Source of the DNA: a virus
Length of the DNA: 64,000 nucleotides
Strand: one strand, 5' to 3'
IMG/VR virus record: IMGVR_UViG_3300033571_013339
Span: 1-64,000 of that record
Made by a program: the position numbers and the translations under genes. Within the stretch, counting starts at the first letter, position 1; every line of letters begins with the position of its first letter. The notes beneath the pieces were generated by a model. It saw only the letters and a program-made list of their open reading frames with translations, did no database searches and had not been told where the DNA came from. Shown piece by piece: positions 38,754-48,394 of the stretch.

Positions 38754-41700
38754 CTACTCCGGGTTAGCTACGGGAAAGGAAGTTAGACTGCTGCAGTTTA
38801 ACCAAGTGGCTTCAAAGGTGGGCGAGTCTATAGGAGGCGGTGTCGGCAAGATTGTTACGGTGATTGGCTCTCCGGGTCCAGAAGGCTCGGCAGGGCAATC
38901 CGGTGTGATGTAAAGAGTTTGAGGTTGTGTTTCAGCAAATCTCCACGCTGCTTCCTGCTGAACGTCGAAGAAACCGTCCTCCGCAGCGGACGCATCGGCC
39001 ACAAAGTATGCGTAACCGATCTTGTAGTTGTTTGCATCTACATCGTAAGTTTTTGACGGATTGTCGCAGGTTGGGGGGAACTTGTAAATGCTTGCGTCCC
39101 AAACTGGCGCTTCAATTAACTCTACTGCCCCATCCAAAAGGTCATTCACATAGTACCCTGAAAGGAAACTGCATGCGTTGATGTTCAAGTAAACACCTTG
39201 CCAGTTACCGAAACCTTCTTTGGAGAAATCTACGAGTCGGTTGTGAAGAGGGTCGTACTCCACAAACTGCGCTTCCGTGAAATCGTCGTAGTCAATATCC
39301 ACGATCGGGCGAACCGAAGCATTTGTGTAGGACGCATCCACAAACGAGAAATCGTCGTACAGAACGGTAGAGTAGAAGTAAGGCTCAGAATACACATAGG
39401 TGTAGTCCGTTCTATCACCCCGGAGGGAAACTTCTTCGTAAATTTCCGGAAGGCTCGCAGGTGGCGGACAATCCATTCTCTCCGGCTCGATGTTGCTACC
39501 GAAGTAAGCGAAATCTTCGCAAACCAGGGCAGTCTTCTGCCACAGTGCTCCATTGCGACCGTAATCGAGAGGGAGACGAACGAAGAAACGTTGCCAGTTA
39601 TCAAGAGCTGGCCCGTTGTTGAGGTCCGCTACCAGCGGGTTCGGGTAAGTTCCCCGCGCAATCAAACTCTCTGAGTCTGAGCTTTGAAGATGCTGGGTCT
39701 TCCACAACCTTAGCGGGGTTTCAGCGTCGTAAACGTTGGGGGACATCTTGTAAATCACGCCGCTGAAAACCAACGACGAGATGTCCAGACGATACGAAGA
39801 GGTTAGTGAGTCGGAGATTTCAATCCGGGGGAATTGTGTTTTTCCTTGAAGGTTGAAAGCTCGGTATGTGAAACTGTAAGAACCCACTACTGTTGCGGTT
39901 TCGTAGGAAATGTTGTAGTCTGTTGTTACGAGGCTTTGCCCGTTCTCGAGCAAGTTCCCATCGCAATAGAAACGTATTGTACTAGGGTCGTAAGTGCTTG
40001 GCGGAGATGAAAGTGCCACGTTGTCATTCAAGGGGGTCCACCCGCTTTCAAGCAAAATCTGAGCATTACGTGCTCCTACGTTCGCGTCAGCGTAATCCCA
40101 CCACAGTTCGCCTTCCAGCGGACCATCATAAAGAGAACTGTCCGCAATAAACTTCAAGATTGAGTCTGGAAACAAGGTCCAGTCAAAGTTATTTTCTTCC
40201 TTGCACAGGATTGTTTGGTATTGCCCTGAGACCACAAACTCTAAATTGTTGACCGAGTAGTTTGAAGTGGACGGCGAAAGCCCATCTGAGTTGTAAACGT
40301 AGGTCGGCACATTTAACGGTATACCTTGGCTCGCCGCAGAGAAGTCGAACTCGTTCTGAAATAGAAAACGAATCGGAACCCAGTACTGCGTTCCGGGCTG
40401 AGGGTACAGGTACAAACTACCAGGACCAGGGAATCCCCCTTCAATGCCTAGAATGTTCGCCGAGTCGGTCAAACCTTGTATGTCAACAATGACGATGCAA
40501 GTCGTATTTTCTGGTACCTGGCCGAAGCCTGACAAAAAGGAATCGACATCCGGAAACACAAAGTCAGGGATCAACTCTTGTTCAGGTGCTTCTCGGTAGG
40601 TGACTTCCACCCAAAATGGGCAATCACCTTCTTGCTTTACTTGGACCGCGAGTTTTCCTGTGGAGCTGTTCCACCAAAGTTTTCCTGGCGGCAGATTACC
40701 TGGAATGCCCGCATCAACTTCAGCCCGCTGTGCATAAACCCGGTCTACCAGATCGTTGAACTCCAGACTTCTTTCAAGAGTGGGGAAATATAGGGACTTT
40801 TCTTCGTCGTACCCGTGAATGGAAAGACTGTCGAAAGCCAAGTTGAACGGCAGCGCACCGCCTTTGTTTCCCCACGCTCCACGGAAATTCTCAAGGCTGC
40901 AAGACCCTCCCCAATCAGACGGGTCAACCCAACTTTGAATCTTAACTTCCAGGCTATAGCCATCTGTCGACAGAAATGCGGTAACTCCTACAGAAGTCGG
41001 GGTCAGATTGGCCGGCAGTCTAAGCACCCAGCGCTCAATCGTTTCGTCGTACTCAGGGGCGATATCTACACTCAAAGAACTGCTGTACGACAGGAACACA
41101 GGTTTGTCGAACGCATACACAGATCCCGCGAACAAGATTGGGAAGAGGTAAGGGAAAAGTTCGCCGGTGTCGTAACTCGGGAACAAAATAAGTTTCCCAA
41201 TAGTTGGAGGCGGAACATCGAACAAAGTCGGACCATCAAACAAAGTCGCTGTGGGACTAAAGGATAGTTCTTCTTTGCAGTGGAAAGAGTTGTCTCCGGC
41301 GACTCCAATGCTCGGGCGAAGAAACGGTGCTGGTCTTGCACTAGGAACGTCAATTCTCAGCTGAACGTTGCTGTTGATCTTGGTGAAGAATGTGTCGTCT
41401 ACTTCCCCAAAGTTCAGAAGCATTCTGCCGGAAGTTTCCGAGAGCGACTGAATGGTGTAACTATCGGTGTCAAGGTATGCCGTCTGCCCTGCGGAAATTC
41501 GGTCGTCTCTTTCAATCTCAACGACTGCAACATTCGGTGAGGAAAAATCTTCAATATTGTCCCAAGTTCTGACAGAGAAGACACGAGGAAGAACGAAATT
41601 GTTGTATACTCCGAACGTTCCCCCCAGAAGTTGCCTTTTCTGAGAAACGGTTTCAGGGAGATTTGTCCAGTAGTTGCTTCCGCTCCAACCCAGCATTTGC

Positions 41701-41837
41701 GCCAGGAAGTCCAGTTGCCCGTTTACTCGTGACTTGGCAAGGTCAACCTGAGTGGTTTGCTCGGGTGACAGATACTTGTTAGTGAAATTCCGAAGCTCAA
41801 ATTCGCTTGGACTAAAACTAGGATTTGCTTCTGTCAT
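38754..41837 (-). CDS. large baseplate-region protein ending in one BspA-type LRR unit
   Basis: 1027 aa. The N-terminal part (FELRNFTNKYLSPEQTTQVDLAKSRVNGQLDFLAQMLGW) looks like a baseplate attachment region. The middle is beta-rich with several GKLWWNSSTGKLAV-type carbohydrate-binding-like stretches. The last ~20 residues (FEATWLNCSSLTSFPVANPE) are a single LRR unit matching the array that opens the next gene. Probably a baseplate wedge or fibre-network protein. Family not recognised. Confidence 0.6.
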   Translation of the reverse strand: MTEANPSFSPSEFELRNFTNKYLSPEQTTQVDLAKSRVNGQLDFLAQMLGWSGSNYWTNLPETVSQKRQLLGGTFGVYNNFVLPRVFSVRTWDNIEDFSSPNVAVVEIERDDRISAGQTAYLDTDSYTIQSLSETSGRMLLNFGEVDDTFFTKINSNVQLRIDVPSARPAPFLRPSIGVAGDNSFHCKEELSFSPTATLFDGPTLFDVPPPTIGKLILFPSYDTGELFPYLFPILFAGSVYAFDKPVFLSYSSSLSVDIAPEYDETIERWVLRLPANLTPTSVGVTAFLSTDGYSLEVKIQSWVDPSDWGGSCSLENFRGAWGNKGGALPFNLAFDSLSIHGYDEEKSLYFPTLERSLEFNDLVDRVYAQRAEVDAGIPGNLPPGKLWWNSSTGKLAVQVKQEGDCPFWVEVTYREAPEQELIPDFVFPDVDSFLSGFGQVPENTTCIVIVDIQGLTDSANILGIEGGFPGPGSLYLYPQPGTQYWVPIRFLFQNEFDFSAASQGIPLNVPTYVYNSDGLSPSTSNYSVNNLEFVVSGQYQTILCKEENNFDWTLFPDSILKFIADSSLYDGPLEGELWWDYADANVGARNAQILLESGWTPLNDNVALSSPPSTYDPSTIRFYCDGNLLENGQSLVTTDYNISYETATVVGSYSFTYRAFNLQGKTQFPRIEISDSLTSSYRLDISSLVFSGVIYKMSPNVYDAETPLRLWKTQHLQSSDSESLIARGTYPNPLVADLNNGPALDNWQRFFVRLPLDYGRNGALWQKTALVCEDFAYFGSNIEPERMDCPPPASLPEIYEEVSLRGDRTDYTYVYSEPYFYSTVLYDDFSFVDASYTNASVRPIVDIDYDDFTEAQFVEYDPLHNRLVDFSKEGFGNWQGVYLNINACSFLSGYYVNDLLDGAVELIEAPVWDASIYKFPPTCDNPSKTYDVDANNYKIGYAYFVADASAAEDGFFDVQQEAAWRFAETQPQTLYITPDCPAEPSGPGEPITVTILPTPPPIDSPTFEATWLNCSSLTSFPVANPE

Positions 41838-43121
41838 TTAAGTTAGTTCCACACCGTAAAGTTCAAGAGACAGATATTCTTGGCTCATGCAGACGACCGG
41901 GTTCATCCACAAAACAGAATACCCTGAGAATTGTTCATAGAAGTCGATGAGTTCTTCATCGAAAGGCTTCGTCAACCAGTCCGCAACGGGCTTGTATTCG
42001 CGGTGAATGATTGGTCGAATATCCTGTATGTCTTGCAACAGATAGTCTGAGCCAACATCTATGAATGCAAGGTTGCAGTAGGTTACGGGAATTTCTTCCC
42101 CGTCAGTGTTTGTAACTGTGTTTGGAACAGCATTCTCAGGGTAGATTGAAAGCGCACAACGCGAAGAAGCTCCAGCTTTCTTCGTCATCTTGGTAACTAT
42201 CCCTGACACAGTGATCGTCTGAATTTTCATGTTCAGATCGGTGAAACCCACTCTCCACCCGGTTTGAAAACTAGGCGAAGGGATAAGAAACTCGAAGTAT
42301 TGACTAGTGTCGTCCAGACTCACAGAAGCTGTGACAACTTCTTGTGGACCGCTGCTCAGAACATAGCTCAACGTTGCGCTTCCAGAAAAGCTCGAACCTG
42401 ATGGGCACCGCAAAACAACCTTTGAAAACGCCGAAGGTAGGTCATCGCCACTAACCCACTCCAGGAAAGTGGAAGTGGGCTGAGTGGAAGACGGGAAGTA
42501 GCTGTCCTGGTTCGACCAAAAAGTGTCTGAGCTCAGGAAAGCGTTCAGAGCAGGGTATCTCCAACCGATAACCGAATCGGTGCTCGATGTGATCAGCAAC
42601 TTGGTTCCAGTTAACAAATAGTCGTTAACTTGGTAAAGATGTTCAACTGGGCTGTCGTCGTAGCTAAGCTGATACGCCACAAGATAGCGACCGCTGTCGA
42701 AGTCCAACTCCTGCAGATTGAGAATGGTTGGGGGGACTGCGATCGTCCCATACTTCCACACAACCTGACCCGACTTGACAATCAAGTTTTCAAAAGTTGC
42801 AGAAGCAACCACCTCAAGGGAAGTAGGTCCGAAGATACCTTCTCCCCACGGGATGAAAACATACCCTACATCTTGAACTGTGTCAAGTTGAATAGCAGTG
42901 TTTGACGCAGGGATTATGTCAAAGAAGTTGACTTGGTAGGTCTCACTTACAGCGGGCAAGCGTCTGTAAATCGGCCTTCCCCCTGGAATCCACTCGGTTT
43001 CCCTGGTTCTCAGGTTCTTAACCTCGATTGACTGATCAGACAAGGTGCTAATAGTCCTACCTTGCGTGCTCGTCTGAATGGTTTGAACCCCACCGTTAAT
43101 GGGAATAAGCTGTTGACTCAT
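41838..43121 (-). CDS. baseplate-associated structural protein
   Basis: 427 aa, beta-rich. Starts MSQQLIPINGGVQTIQTS and ends in a helical/aromatic stretch (WLTKPFDEELIDFYEQFSGYSVLWMNP). It lies between baseplate J (4-nt overlap) and the large LRR-tailed protein, so it probably bridges wedge and fibres. No known domain recognised. Confidence 0.55.
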   Translation of the reverse strand: MSQQLIPINGGVQTIQTSTQGRTISTLSDQSIEVKNLRTRETEWIPGGRPIYRRLPAVSETYQVNFFDIIPASNTAIQLDTVQDVGYVFIPWGEGIFGPTSLEVVASATFENLIVKSGQVVWKYGTIAVPPTILNLQELDFDSGRYLVAYQLSYDDSPVEHLYQVNDYLLTGTKLLITSSTDSVIGWRYPALNAFLSSDTFWSNQDSYFPSSTQPTSTFLEWVSGDDLPSAFSKVVLRCPSGSSFSGSATLSYVLSSGPQEVVTASVSLDDTSQYFEFLIPSPSFQTGWRVGFTDLNMKIQTITVSGIVTKMTKKAGASSRCALSIYPENAVPNTVTNTDGEEIPVTYCNLAFIDVGSDYLLQDIQDIRPIIHREYKPVADWLTKPFDEELIDFYEQFSGYSVLWMNPVVCMSQEYLSLELYGVELT

Positions 43122-46100
43122 AGCCCCATAGTCCCGTTTCTATAGTTCGGCGGCGAATAGGGGTAGGTTGTTCCAGTGAACCAGGAAAGCTGCGGAACTT
43201 CCGTCGAAGTGGAAGCATTCTCCCAAACATACAAGTAGGGAGCCGAAGCGTTACTGAACCTGCCACCATTTTTAGGGATTAACGTAATGCTTGCGATACC
43301 AAGTTTGATCGCCGAGATGTCCCGACCAAACTGAGATTTGATCTGCTCGTCGCAAGTGTAAGCATTCACGTACCGAAGAAGGTTACCTTCGTACTCTTCG
43401 ATTCTGGTTGTGTTGACGACAGTAGTGTTCGTCCAATCGGTAACGGTTGGCACTGGCGAGAAAGCTCGCATGACTCGATACAAGTTTCGACCATCTTCCG
43501 AAACAATCGTATCCTCGGAGTAGAGCGAGTAGTCCGGGTTGAAATAGGGAATGTACGGTAGAGTTAGGAGGGCGCTGTCAGCGACATCAGCCGAGGGCAC
43601 AAACACTTGGTTCTCAAAGTAGACTGAAAAGTCAAACAGCGGTGTTACGTTCGTTGTCGCAGTGTAGGAAAAAATCTCACTACCTTGTCTGAAGAATGTG
43701 GTGTCGCCCTTAAAGAACCGGAACATTCTCTGCGGAGTTTTAACCGTGCCGTTGTTAATAGACTCAGCAAGTGAAACTACCTGAGAAGGCGTGTAAGCCA
43801 GCGGTAAAACAAGGTTCTCATCCAGCAAATCGTTGATCAGAGTGCTGTCCGGCGTGAAGTACTGAGTTGCCACAAAATACTGCGGTGCTGACACACTCGA
43901 TTCTTTGTACTCCAGGTAGGTTCCCACCGGGAAACGGGGTTTGTACTTGTACACTGGCAAACCGAGGTCTGCATTTTGAACCACGATTTCTTGAATGATT
44001 CCGAGCTCAACAAGTGTGTCGAAGTATTCTTTGACCGCTAAGTCGTTTGGCTCGTACACAAATCCTTGCAAAACGTAGGCAAATTTGTTCACGCCACCCT
44101 TCAAAGGGTCCACGTAGTTGTAGTAAGGGTCTGCCACCGCATTCGGTCCGGATCCGATTTGAGGGGTGGTAACCCACGTTCCAGACAAATACGAGTTTCC
44201 GGGAACCAGCGAGTTGGGGACCACCGAACTTCCTAAAAGACCTGCGGAAAGTGCGCTTGTTGTGCTATTTGAGGGAGCCTGAAGGGTGAAGTTTTGATCA
44301 ACAACCCAAACCAAACTTCCGATTCTTGGGACGGTAACTGCTGTAACAGGGATGCTGAAACCAGCGCCAACTCCACTGTTGCCAAGGTTTGAGTCATCTG
44401 CTGTTAAAATCGACCCTGGCGTATAACCTTCACCTGGGAAGATAAGCGCCACGTCTGTCACAACGCCGCCGGAAACTGTGATGTTTGCTGTTGCTCCTAC
44501 GCCGAATCCGGTGGTGTTAACAAAAGGAACATTCGTATAATTTCCATCTGTGTACCCCAAACCAGGAGTAATTGTCCCTAGAGCGGAAATGGGACCGATC
44601 AAGAGTTCTTGGGGCGTTTCGGGAACGAATTGACCGTCGCCTGGAACATAGTCGTACTCTACTATCTCAGGGTCGTAAAAACTACCAAAACCGCTTACGT
44701 AGCTGTTTCCAATCACCCACGGTGAGTAGGTTTTCTCTCCGGATATCTTGCCTCCAGCCGCAATGAGAAGGGGAATTTCTGCTAAGGAGCCGATGTTGAT
44801 GTTGTCAAGGATCACACGGAGTTTTCCGTCGCCACCGCTCGCTGGACTCCAGTAAACAACGTCACCTTGGTTGTAACTTCCCGCTTGCAGAAGTTCAATT
44901 TGCCTCATGACCAGATTTCCGTAAATCGTCTGATCTTTCTTTTCGGCAGAGTACGGAGTGAAAGAGGTAAGGACGGGATAATAAGACGTTGTCGGAATCG
45001 TCTCCAGAACCAAGTCGTTTTGGTTCAGAAGTTGCTCAGATGGGTCAAAAGAGTAGACCTGCGTATAAAGCGCAGCGGAAGGTCCGAGTTGTGGCGGAGT
45101 GTTGTATGCCTTCGCGGTCACAATTCGCGGGTTAACGTACCGGGTGTCCGCGTCAAACGTTGCGTAGAAAGCGGAATCAACGTCGCTTACGCTCGGATCG
45201 GTAGAGGAAGGAAAAACGTTTCCAGGCTGAAGTAACTGGAAAAGCCTGTCCCGGAAGTTCAACGAGGAGTTCCGTAGATTCACTCCGAAAGAACTGTTGG
45301 CATCCACTTCCAGGGTAATGTCGTATTGAACCTGGCTAAGTGTTAGAGGATACAGGTGCCCCGTTGTTCCGATCGGAACAGAGAAGTTCACCACATTCTG
45401 ACCTCTGCTGAGTTGTTCCTCAGTCAGTTCAACACCGCCAGGACCAAGAACGAAGAATGATACTTGACCGCTTGGCAGAATGTAGTCGGTTAAATAATTG
45501 TACGAGAATTCAGACCCTCTGTTGGGTTGCACCGATGTTTGAGTCCCTACCCCGTAAAAGTCGATGAAGAAGTCCTGCCAATCTTGCGCGCTTACAGGGT
45601 TCTTTCGACGAATTAACGTGAAGAAACGTTCCTGAACTTCCTGGTAAGTTTCAACGTCCGATCCGCCGGTTGCGGGCTCGGGATTTATTGCGCTCAAACC
45701 CGCGACGTTTATCGCTGAAGAGCCGACGATCGAGTTCGCAGGCACGTTGTAAAGCGACCCGACAAACTCTGAGAACACCGGCACGTAAATAACCGTCTCT
45801 CCTGGCGAGAAAGTGTAATTCTCAGCAGTCAAGAAAGAATAAACTTGGCCGCCGGTGATGTTCGGGTCAGTTGTGAACGAAGAGCCGGAGGGAATTGTGA
45901 CGGGGCTGTTTGAAGGCGGTATTGTAAGTACAAGACGAGCGAGAGACGCAGTCCCAAGGCGTCTCATCGCACCCAGGAAAGGACCAATCCACTCAAGCAG
46001 AATCTTTTCTGGCAGCTGGTTCGCCCAAAAGAGAAACTCACCCTGCGCGAAAACCTGCCCTTCCAGCAAAGCAGCCAGAGGGTTTCCAGAGCTGAAGTCG

Positions 46101-46210
46101 TTTAACGTTTGGTTAGAGGCTTGATATACTCTTTGTGAAGCAGCTTGAACAAGCTCTGCTTCATTTCGAGGGTCAATCGAAACTGACGGTAATGGTGCGT
46201 ATCTAGGCAT
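43118..46210 (-). CDS. baseplate J-like protein (T4 gp6 / Mu gp47 / P2 J family)
   Basis: 1030 aa. The N-terminal ~300 residues follow the baseplate J pattern: a helical start, LVLTIPPSNSPVTIPSGSSFTT, the VPANSIVGSSAINVAGLSAINPEPATGGSDVETYQEVQERFF core and FIDFYGV. That part forms the baseplate inner ring. The remaining ~700 residues are a long extension with glycine-rich repeats (GVGATANITVSGGVVTDVALIFPGEGYTPG), also seen in the 752-aa fibre, so this J protein is about two to three times the usual size. Confidence 0.8.
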   Translation of the reverse strand: MPRYAPLPSVSIDPRNEAELVQAASQRVYQASNQTLNDFSSGNPLAALLEGQVFAQGEFLFWANQLPEKILLEWIGPFLGAMRRLGTASLARLVLTIPPSNSPVTIPSGSSFTTDPNITGGQVYSFLTAENYTFSPGETVIYVPVFSEFVGSLYNVPANSIVGSSAINVAGLSAINPEPATGGSDVETYQEVQERFFTLIRRKNPVSAQDWQDFFIDFYGVGTQTSVQPNRGSEFSYNYLTDYILPSGQVSFFVLGPGGVELTEEQLSRGQNVVNFSVPIGTTGHLYPLTLSQVQYDITLEVDANSSFGVNLRNSSLNFRDRLFQLLQPGNVFPSSTDPSVSDVDSAFYATFDADTRYVNPRIVTAKAYNTPPQLGPSAALYTQVYSFDPSEQLLNQNDLVLETIPTTSYYPVLTSFTPYSAEKKDQTIYGNLVMRQIELLQAGSYNQGDVVYWSPASGGDGKLRVILDNINIGSLAEIPLLIAAGGKISGEKTYSPWVIGNSYVSGFGSFYDPEIVEYDYVPGDGQFVPETPQELLIGPISALGTITPGLGYTDGNYTNVPFVNTTGFGVGATANITVSGGVVTDVALIFPGEGYTPGSILTADDSNLGNSGVGAGFSIPVTAVTVPRIGSLVWVVDQNFTLQAPSNSTTSALSAGLLGSSVVPNSLVPGNSYLSGTWVTTPQIGSGPNAVADPYYNYVDPLKGGVNKFAYVLQGFVYEPNDLAVKEYFDTLVELGIIQEIVVQNADLGLPVYKYKPRFPVGTYLEYKESSVSAPQYFVATQYFTPDSTLINDLLDENLVLPLAYTPSQVVSLAESINNGTVKTPQRMFRFFKGDTTFFRQGSEIFSYTATTNVTPLFDFSVYFENQVFVPSADVADSALLTLPYIPYFNPDYSLYSEDTIVSEDGRNLYRVMRAFSPVPTVTDWTNTTVVNTTRIEEYEGNLLRYVNAYTCDEQIKSQFGRDISAIKLGIASITLIPKNGGRFSNASAPYLYVWENASTSTEVPQLSWFTGTTYPYSPPNYRNGTMGL

Positions 46211-46219
46211 TTATCAGCC

Positions 46220-46789
46220 TCAGCAGGGTTCGCAAATCGTTGTGCTGGCGTTAGGTGCCGGTGCAGAGTAGTTATTGCAGGGGCAAGGATCTCCCGCCGA
46301 GTTCTCAAGGTAGTAGAAACCGTTATCAATCACCAAAGTGTCCAACAAGTACTCAATCTGCTCTTTGAGGACGAGTTTTGTGATCAAGTCTTCAAGTTGA
46401 AGAGCGTCGAACCTTTGTGGGATCGTGGAGGGGTTGATTCCAGCTGCGAAGTTATATTTGTCGTTGGTGGTATAGCTTTTCGGTGCGTTTTCAATTACGT
46501 TCTCTGGGTTGGTCTTTCCGTCCGCATAACCAAAATTCCAAACACCCGTGACAACCTTGGTGCCAGAAATTGCTAGCCCGCTAACGAATTGGTCCCCTTC
46601 CAGGTTTGGTTGAGGGGTGCTCAAAGTGACGTATCTTGAGTCAAGCCCGTTCGGGCCAGCCGTGATGAACGAGTTTAGACCAAGTGGGGGGTAGTGCCAA
46701 TCGAGATCTTGACCATCGAACGTAATTTGCTTAGCACCGTTAAGCCACTGGCTTGTAACGATTACACCACTAGAAAAAGTTGTCTTCAT
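46220..46789 (-). CDS. virion protein of unknown function, baseplate region
   Basis: 189 aa. Starts MKTTFSSGVIVTSQWLNGAKQITFDGQDLDWHYPPLG, the opening style of phage tail-fibre/baseplate connector proteins. A helical segment (ALQLEDLITKLVLKEQIEYLLDTLVID) precedes a Cys-containing tail (GDPCPCNNY ... TTICEPC). It is the first gene after the terminator and GGGTAAAA, so it opens the baseplate operon. Family not recognised. Confidence 0.55.
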   Translation of the reverse strand: MKTTFSSGVIVTSQWLNGAKQITFDGQDLDWHYPPLGLNSFITAGPNGLDSRYVTLSTPQPNLEGDQFVSGLAISGTKVVTGVWNFGYADGKTNPENVIENAPKSYTTNDKYNFAAGINPSTIPQRFDALQLEDLITKLVLKEQIEYLLDTLVIDNGFYYLENSAGDPCPCNNYSAPAPNASTTICEPC

Positions 46790-46819
46790 GAATCCCTACG
46801 GATTGCCTTCTTGAATTGG

Positions 46820-46827
46820 TTTTACCC
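46820..46827 (-). promoter_or_regulatory. GGGTAAAA element (putative promoter) directly after a terminator
   Basis: GGGTAAAA on the minus strand, 30 nt before ATG 46789, beginning 4 nt after the U tract of the terminator at 46831-46857. Transcription of the baseplate unit should therefore restart here. Confidence 0.85.
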
Positions 46828-46830
46828 TAC

Positions 46831-46857
46831 AAAAAATCCCCAGCCGAAGCCGGGGAT
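46831..46857 (-). terminator. Rho-independent terminator after the capsid/tube unit
   Basis: Minus strand: ATCCCCGGC, TTCG loop region, then GCTGGGGAT followed by TTTTTT. A GC-rich stem with one mismatch and a clean U6 tract, 22 nt after the tail tube stop codon. Highest-quality terminator in the window. Confidence 0.9.
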
Positions 46858-46878
46858 AAGTAACTCTGAACCCGAGGA

Positions 46879-47322
46879 TCAGGTGCGCTCCCAGTAGTTA
46901 ACTGTGAACGAGCACTCGATCGTCTGAACGTTTCCGCTCTCACGGTCAACGTCAGCGGTTGTGACTGACTTGTATTGGCAACCGTAAAGCACGTATTGGC
47001 CGCCTGCAGGAGCAGAACCAGCGCCGACGCAATCTTTAGGGGTTACGGTAACCGTGATTTCCTCACAGTTGTACGAAAGCCAGAATTGCTCGAGTTGTTT
47101 GAAGATGGTAGGGTCGTACGGGGCCTCTAACGTTACGTCGTCTGCGGTTCTCGGTCCAATGACGTGGTACAGTCTGTTTCCAGAACCGTTAGCGTACTTG
47201 CTGTCTTCGGCTGAATCCTTGACACCGCTGAACTTAGTGAACACCGCTGTGAAAGTGGGCCCACCAAGAGCTGTGAATGAAACTTCGTACTGAGACTTGG
47301 TAATCGGTCTTAAAATAGCCAT
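46879..47322 (-). CDS. tail tube protein
   Basis: 147 aa, the normal size for a myovirus tube. Beta-rich with the tube-like middle (VTLEAPYDPTIFKQLEQFWLSYNCEEITVTVTP), a GCQYKSV strand and the C-terminal ECSFTVNYWE strand. It follows the major capsid gene by 28 nt with a very strong Shine-Dalgarno (AAGGAGGTG) and precedes a strong terminator, both fitting an abundant structural protein. Confidence 0.7.
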   Translation of the reverse strand: MAILRPITKSQYEVSFTALGGPTFTAVFTKFSGVKDSAEDSKYANGSGNRLYHVIGPRTADDVTLEAPYDPTIFKQLEQFWLSYNCEEITVTVTPKDCVGAGSAPAGGQYVLYGCQYKSVTTADVDRESGNVQTIECSFTVNYWERT

Positions 47323-47350
47323 GATGACACCTCCTTATGTATTTCTTGGA

Positions 47351-48394
47351 TCAACCAAGAATGTTGGAGATCATCGCGCCAGAACCGATAAGACCAGTGG
47401 CACCAAGACCCACCAGGTTAACAACACGCTCAACAGTGATTTCAGCACGAACCACGCGACGCTCACGAATGTAGTACTCGGGGCGAACAGCAGGGGTGCC
47501 AGTCAGTTGATAGGTGTAAGCGAAAGCAGGGGTAGCAGCATTAGCACCACCAGCAGGCATTACGCTATCTGAAGGACCATTGGGGCTGTAGAACAGCAGG
47601 ATTCCGTTTGAAGGGAACACAGGCTGCAGGGTGCCATCGGTGGCAAGATAACGGCCCTCAGCAACGCGCAGACCACGCTCAAGACCGAAGTAACGAGCAA
47701 GAAGGTCTGTGTCGATTGAATCGGCAGTGGTGTACTTGATGCGCTCAAGGATAGCCTGGTTGGTCAGCAGTTGATCAAACACGGCAGTTCCCAGAACCAT
47801 CGAGTTCGGACGGATACCGATTTGGTTGGCAACCGAACGCTTCAGGGTCAGGATGTCCTCGATCGGGTTGGAAGTCAGTGAAGACCAAGCCGAAGGACCA
47901 GCGGCAGAACCGTAGGCGGTCTGGAAGTTAGCCCAGGTGGTGAAACCAAGACCGGTCTGAGTACCAGCACCAGCGGTAGGCTCGTAAGGGTTGTAACCAG
48001 CGGTTACGGTTACGGCCTGGCTTACAGTGTACTCGTAAGCATTCATCAGGCGAGACATGGCGTTGCGAGTTTCGATCGCACGCAGGTCAACCTGAGCAGG
48101 ACCTTCACCAGCGTTCTCGATGACTTCTTCGGGCAGTTCCCAAGCCACGACTTCTTGCTCAAGCGCATAAGGCTCAGCATCGTAACGGCTTTGAACGAAC
48201 GGAATGTTGGTTCCGTATGCACGACGGAAGTCGTTGATGGCGAATTGCTCTTTGCCGAAGCGCAGAATGCGGCCAGCACGAGTCGGGGTGTCAACAACGG
48301 GGGCAATAAAGTTGGCGATATTAGTCGCCGGAAGCATGAAACCTTGTGCGAGCGTAGTCAGAATTGGATCTACGCCAGCATAGGTTTGCTGGAG
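47351..48394 (-). CDS. major capsid protein, exon 2 (main coding part)
   Basis: About 347 aa from LQQTYAGVDPILTTLAQGFMLPATNIANFIAPVVDTP to the stop at 47351. The pattern (N-terminal arm, then RFGKEQFAINDFRRAYGTNIP, and an A-domain-like YTVSQAVTVTAGYNP) is that of a HK97-fold phage capsid protein. Place and order (protease, MuF-like, decoration, capsid, tube) agree. The reading frame is open upstream into a group I intron, so the true start is in a short exon 1 near 49293. An unspliced product could only start at a GTG codon at 48395-48397 without a good ribosome site. Confidence 0.85.
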   Translation of the reverse strand, partial: LQQTYAGVDPILTTLAQGFMLPATNIANFIAPVVDTPTRAGRILRFGKEQFAINDFRRAYGTNIPFVQSRYDAEPYALEQEVVAWELPEEVIENAGEGPAQVDLRAIETRNAMSRLMNAYEYTVSQAVTVTAGYNPYEPTAGAGTQTGLGFTTWANFQTAYGSAAGPSAWSSLTSNPIEDILTLKRSVANQIGIRPNSMVLGTAVFDQLLTNQAILERIKYTTADSIDTDLLARYFGLERGLRVAEGRYLATDGTLQPVFPSNGILLFYSPNGPSDSVMPAGGANAATPAFAYTYQLTGTPAVRPEYYIRERRVVRAEITVERVVNLVGLGATGLIGSGAMISNILG

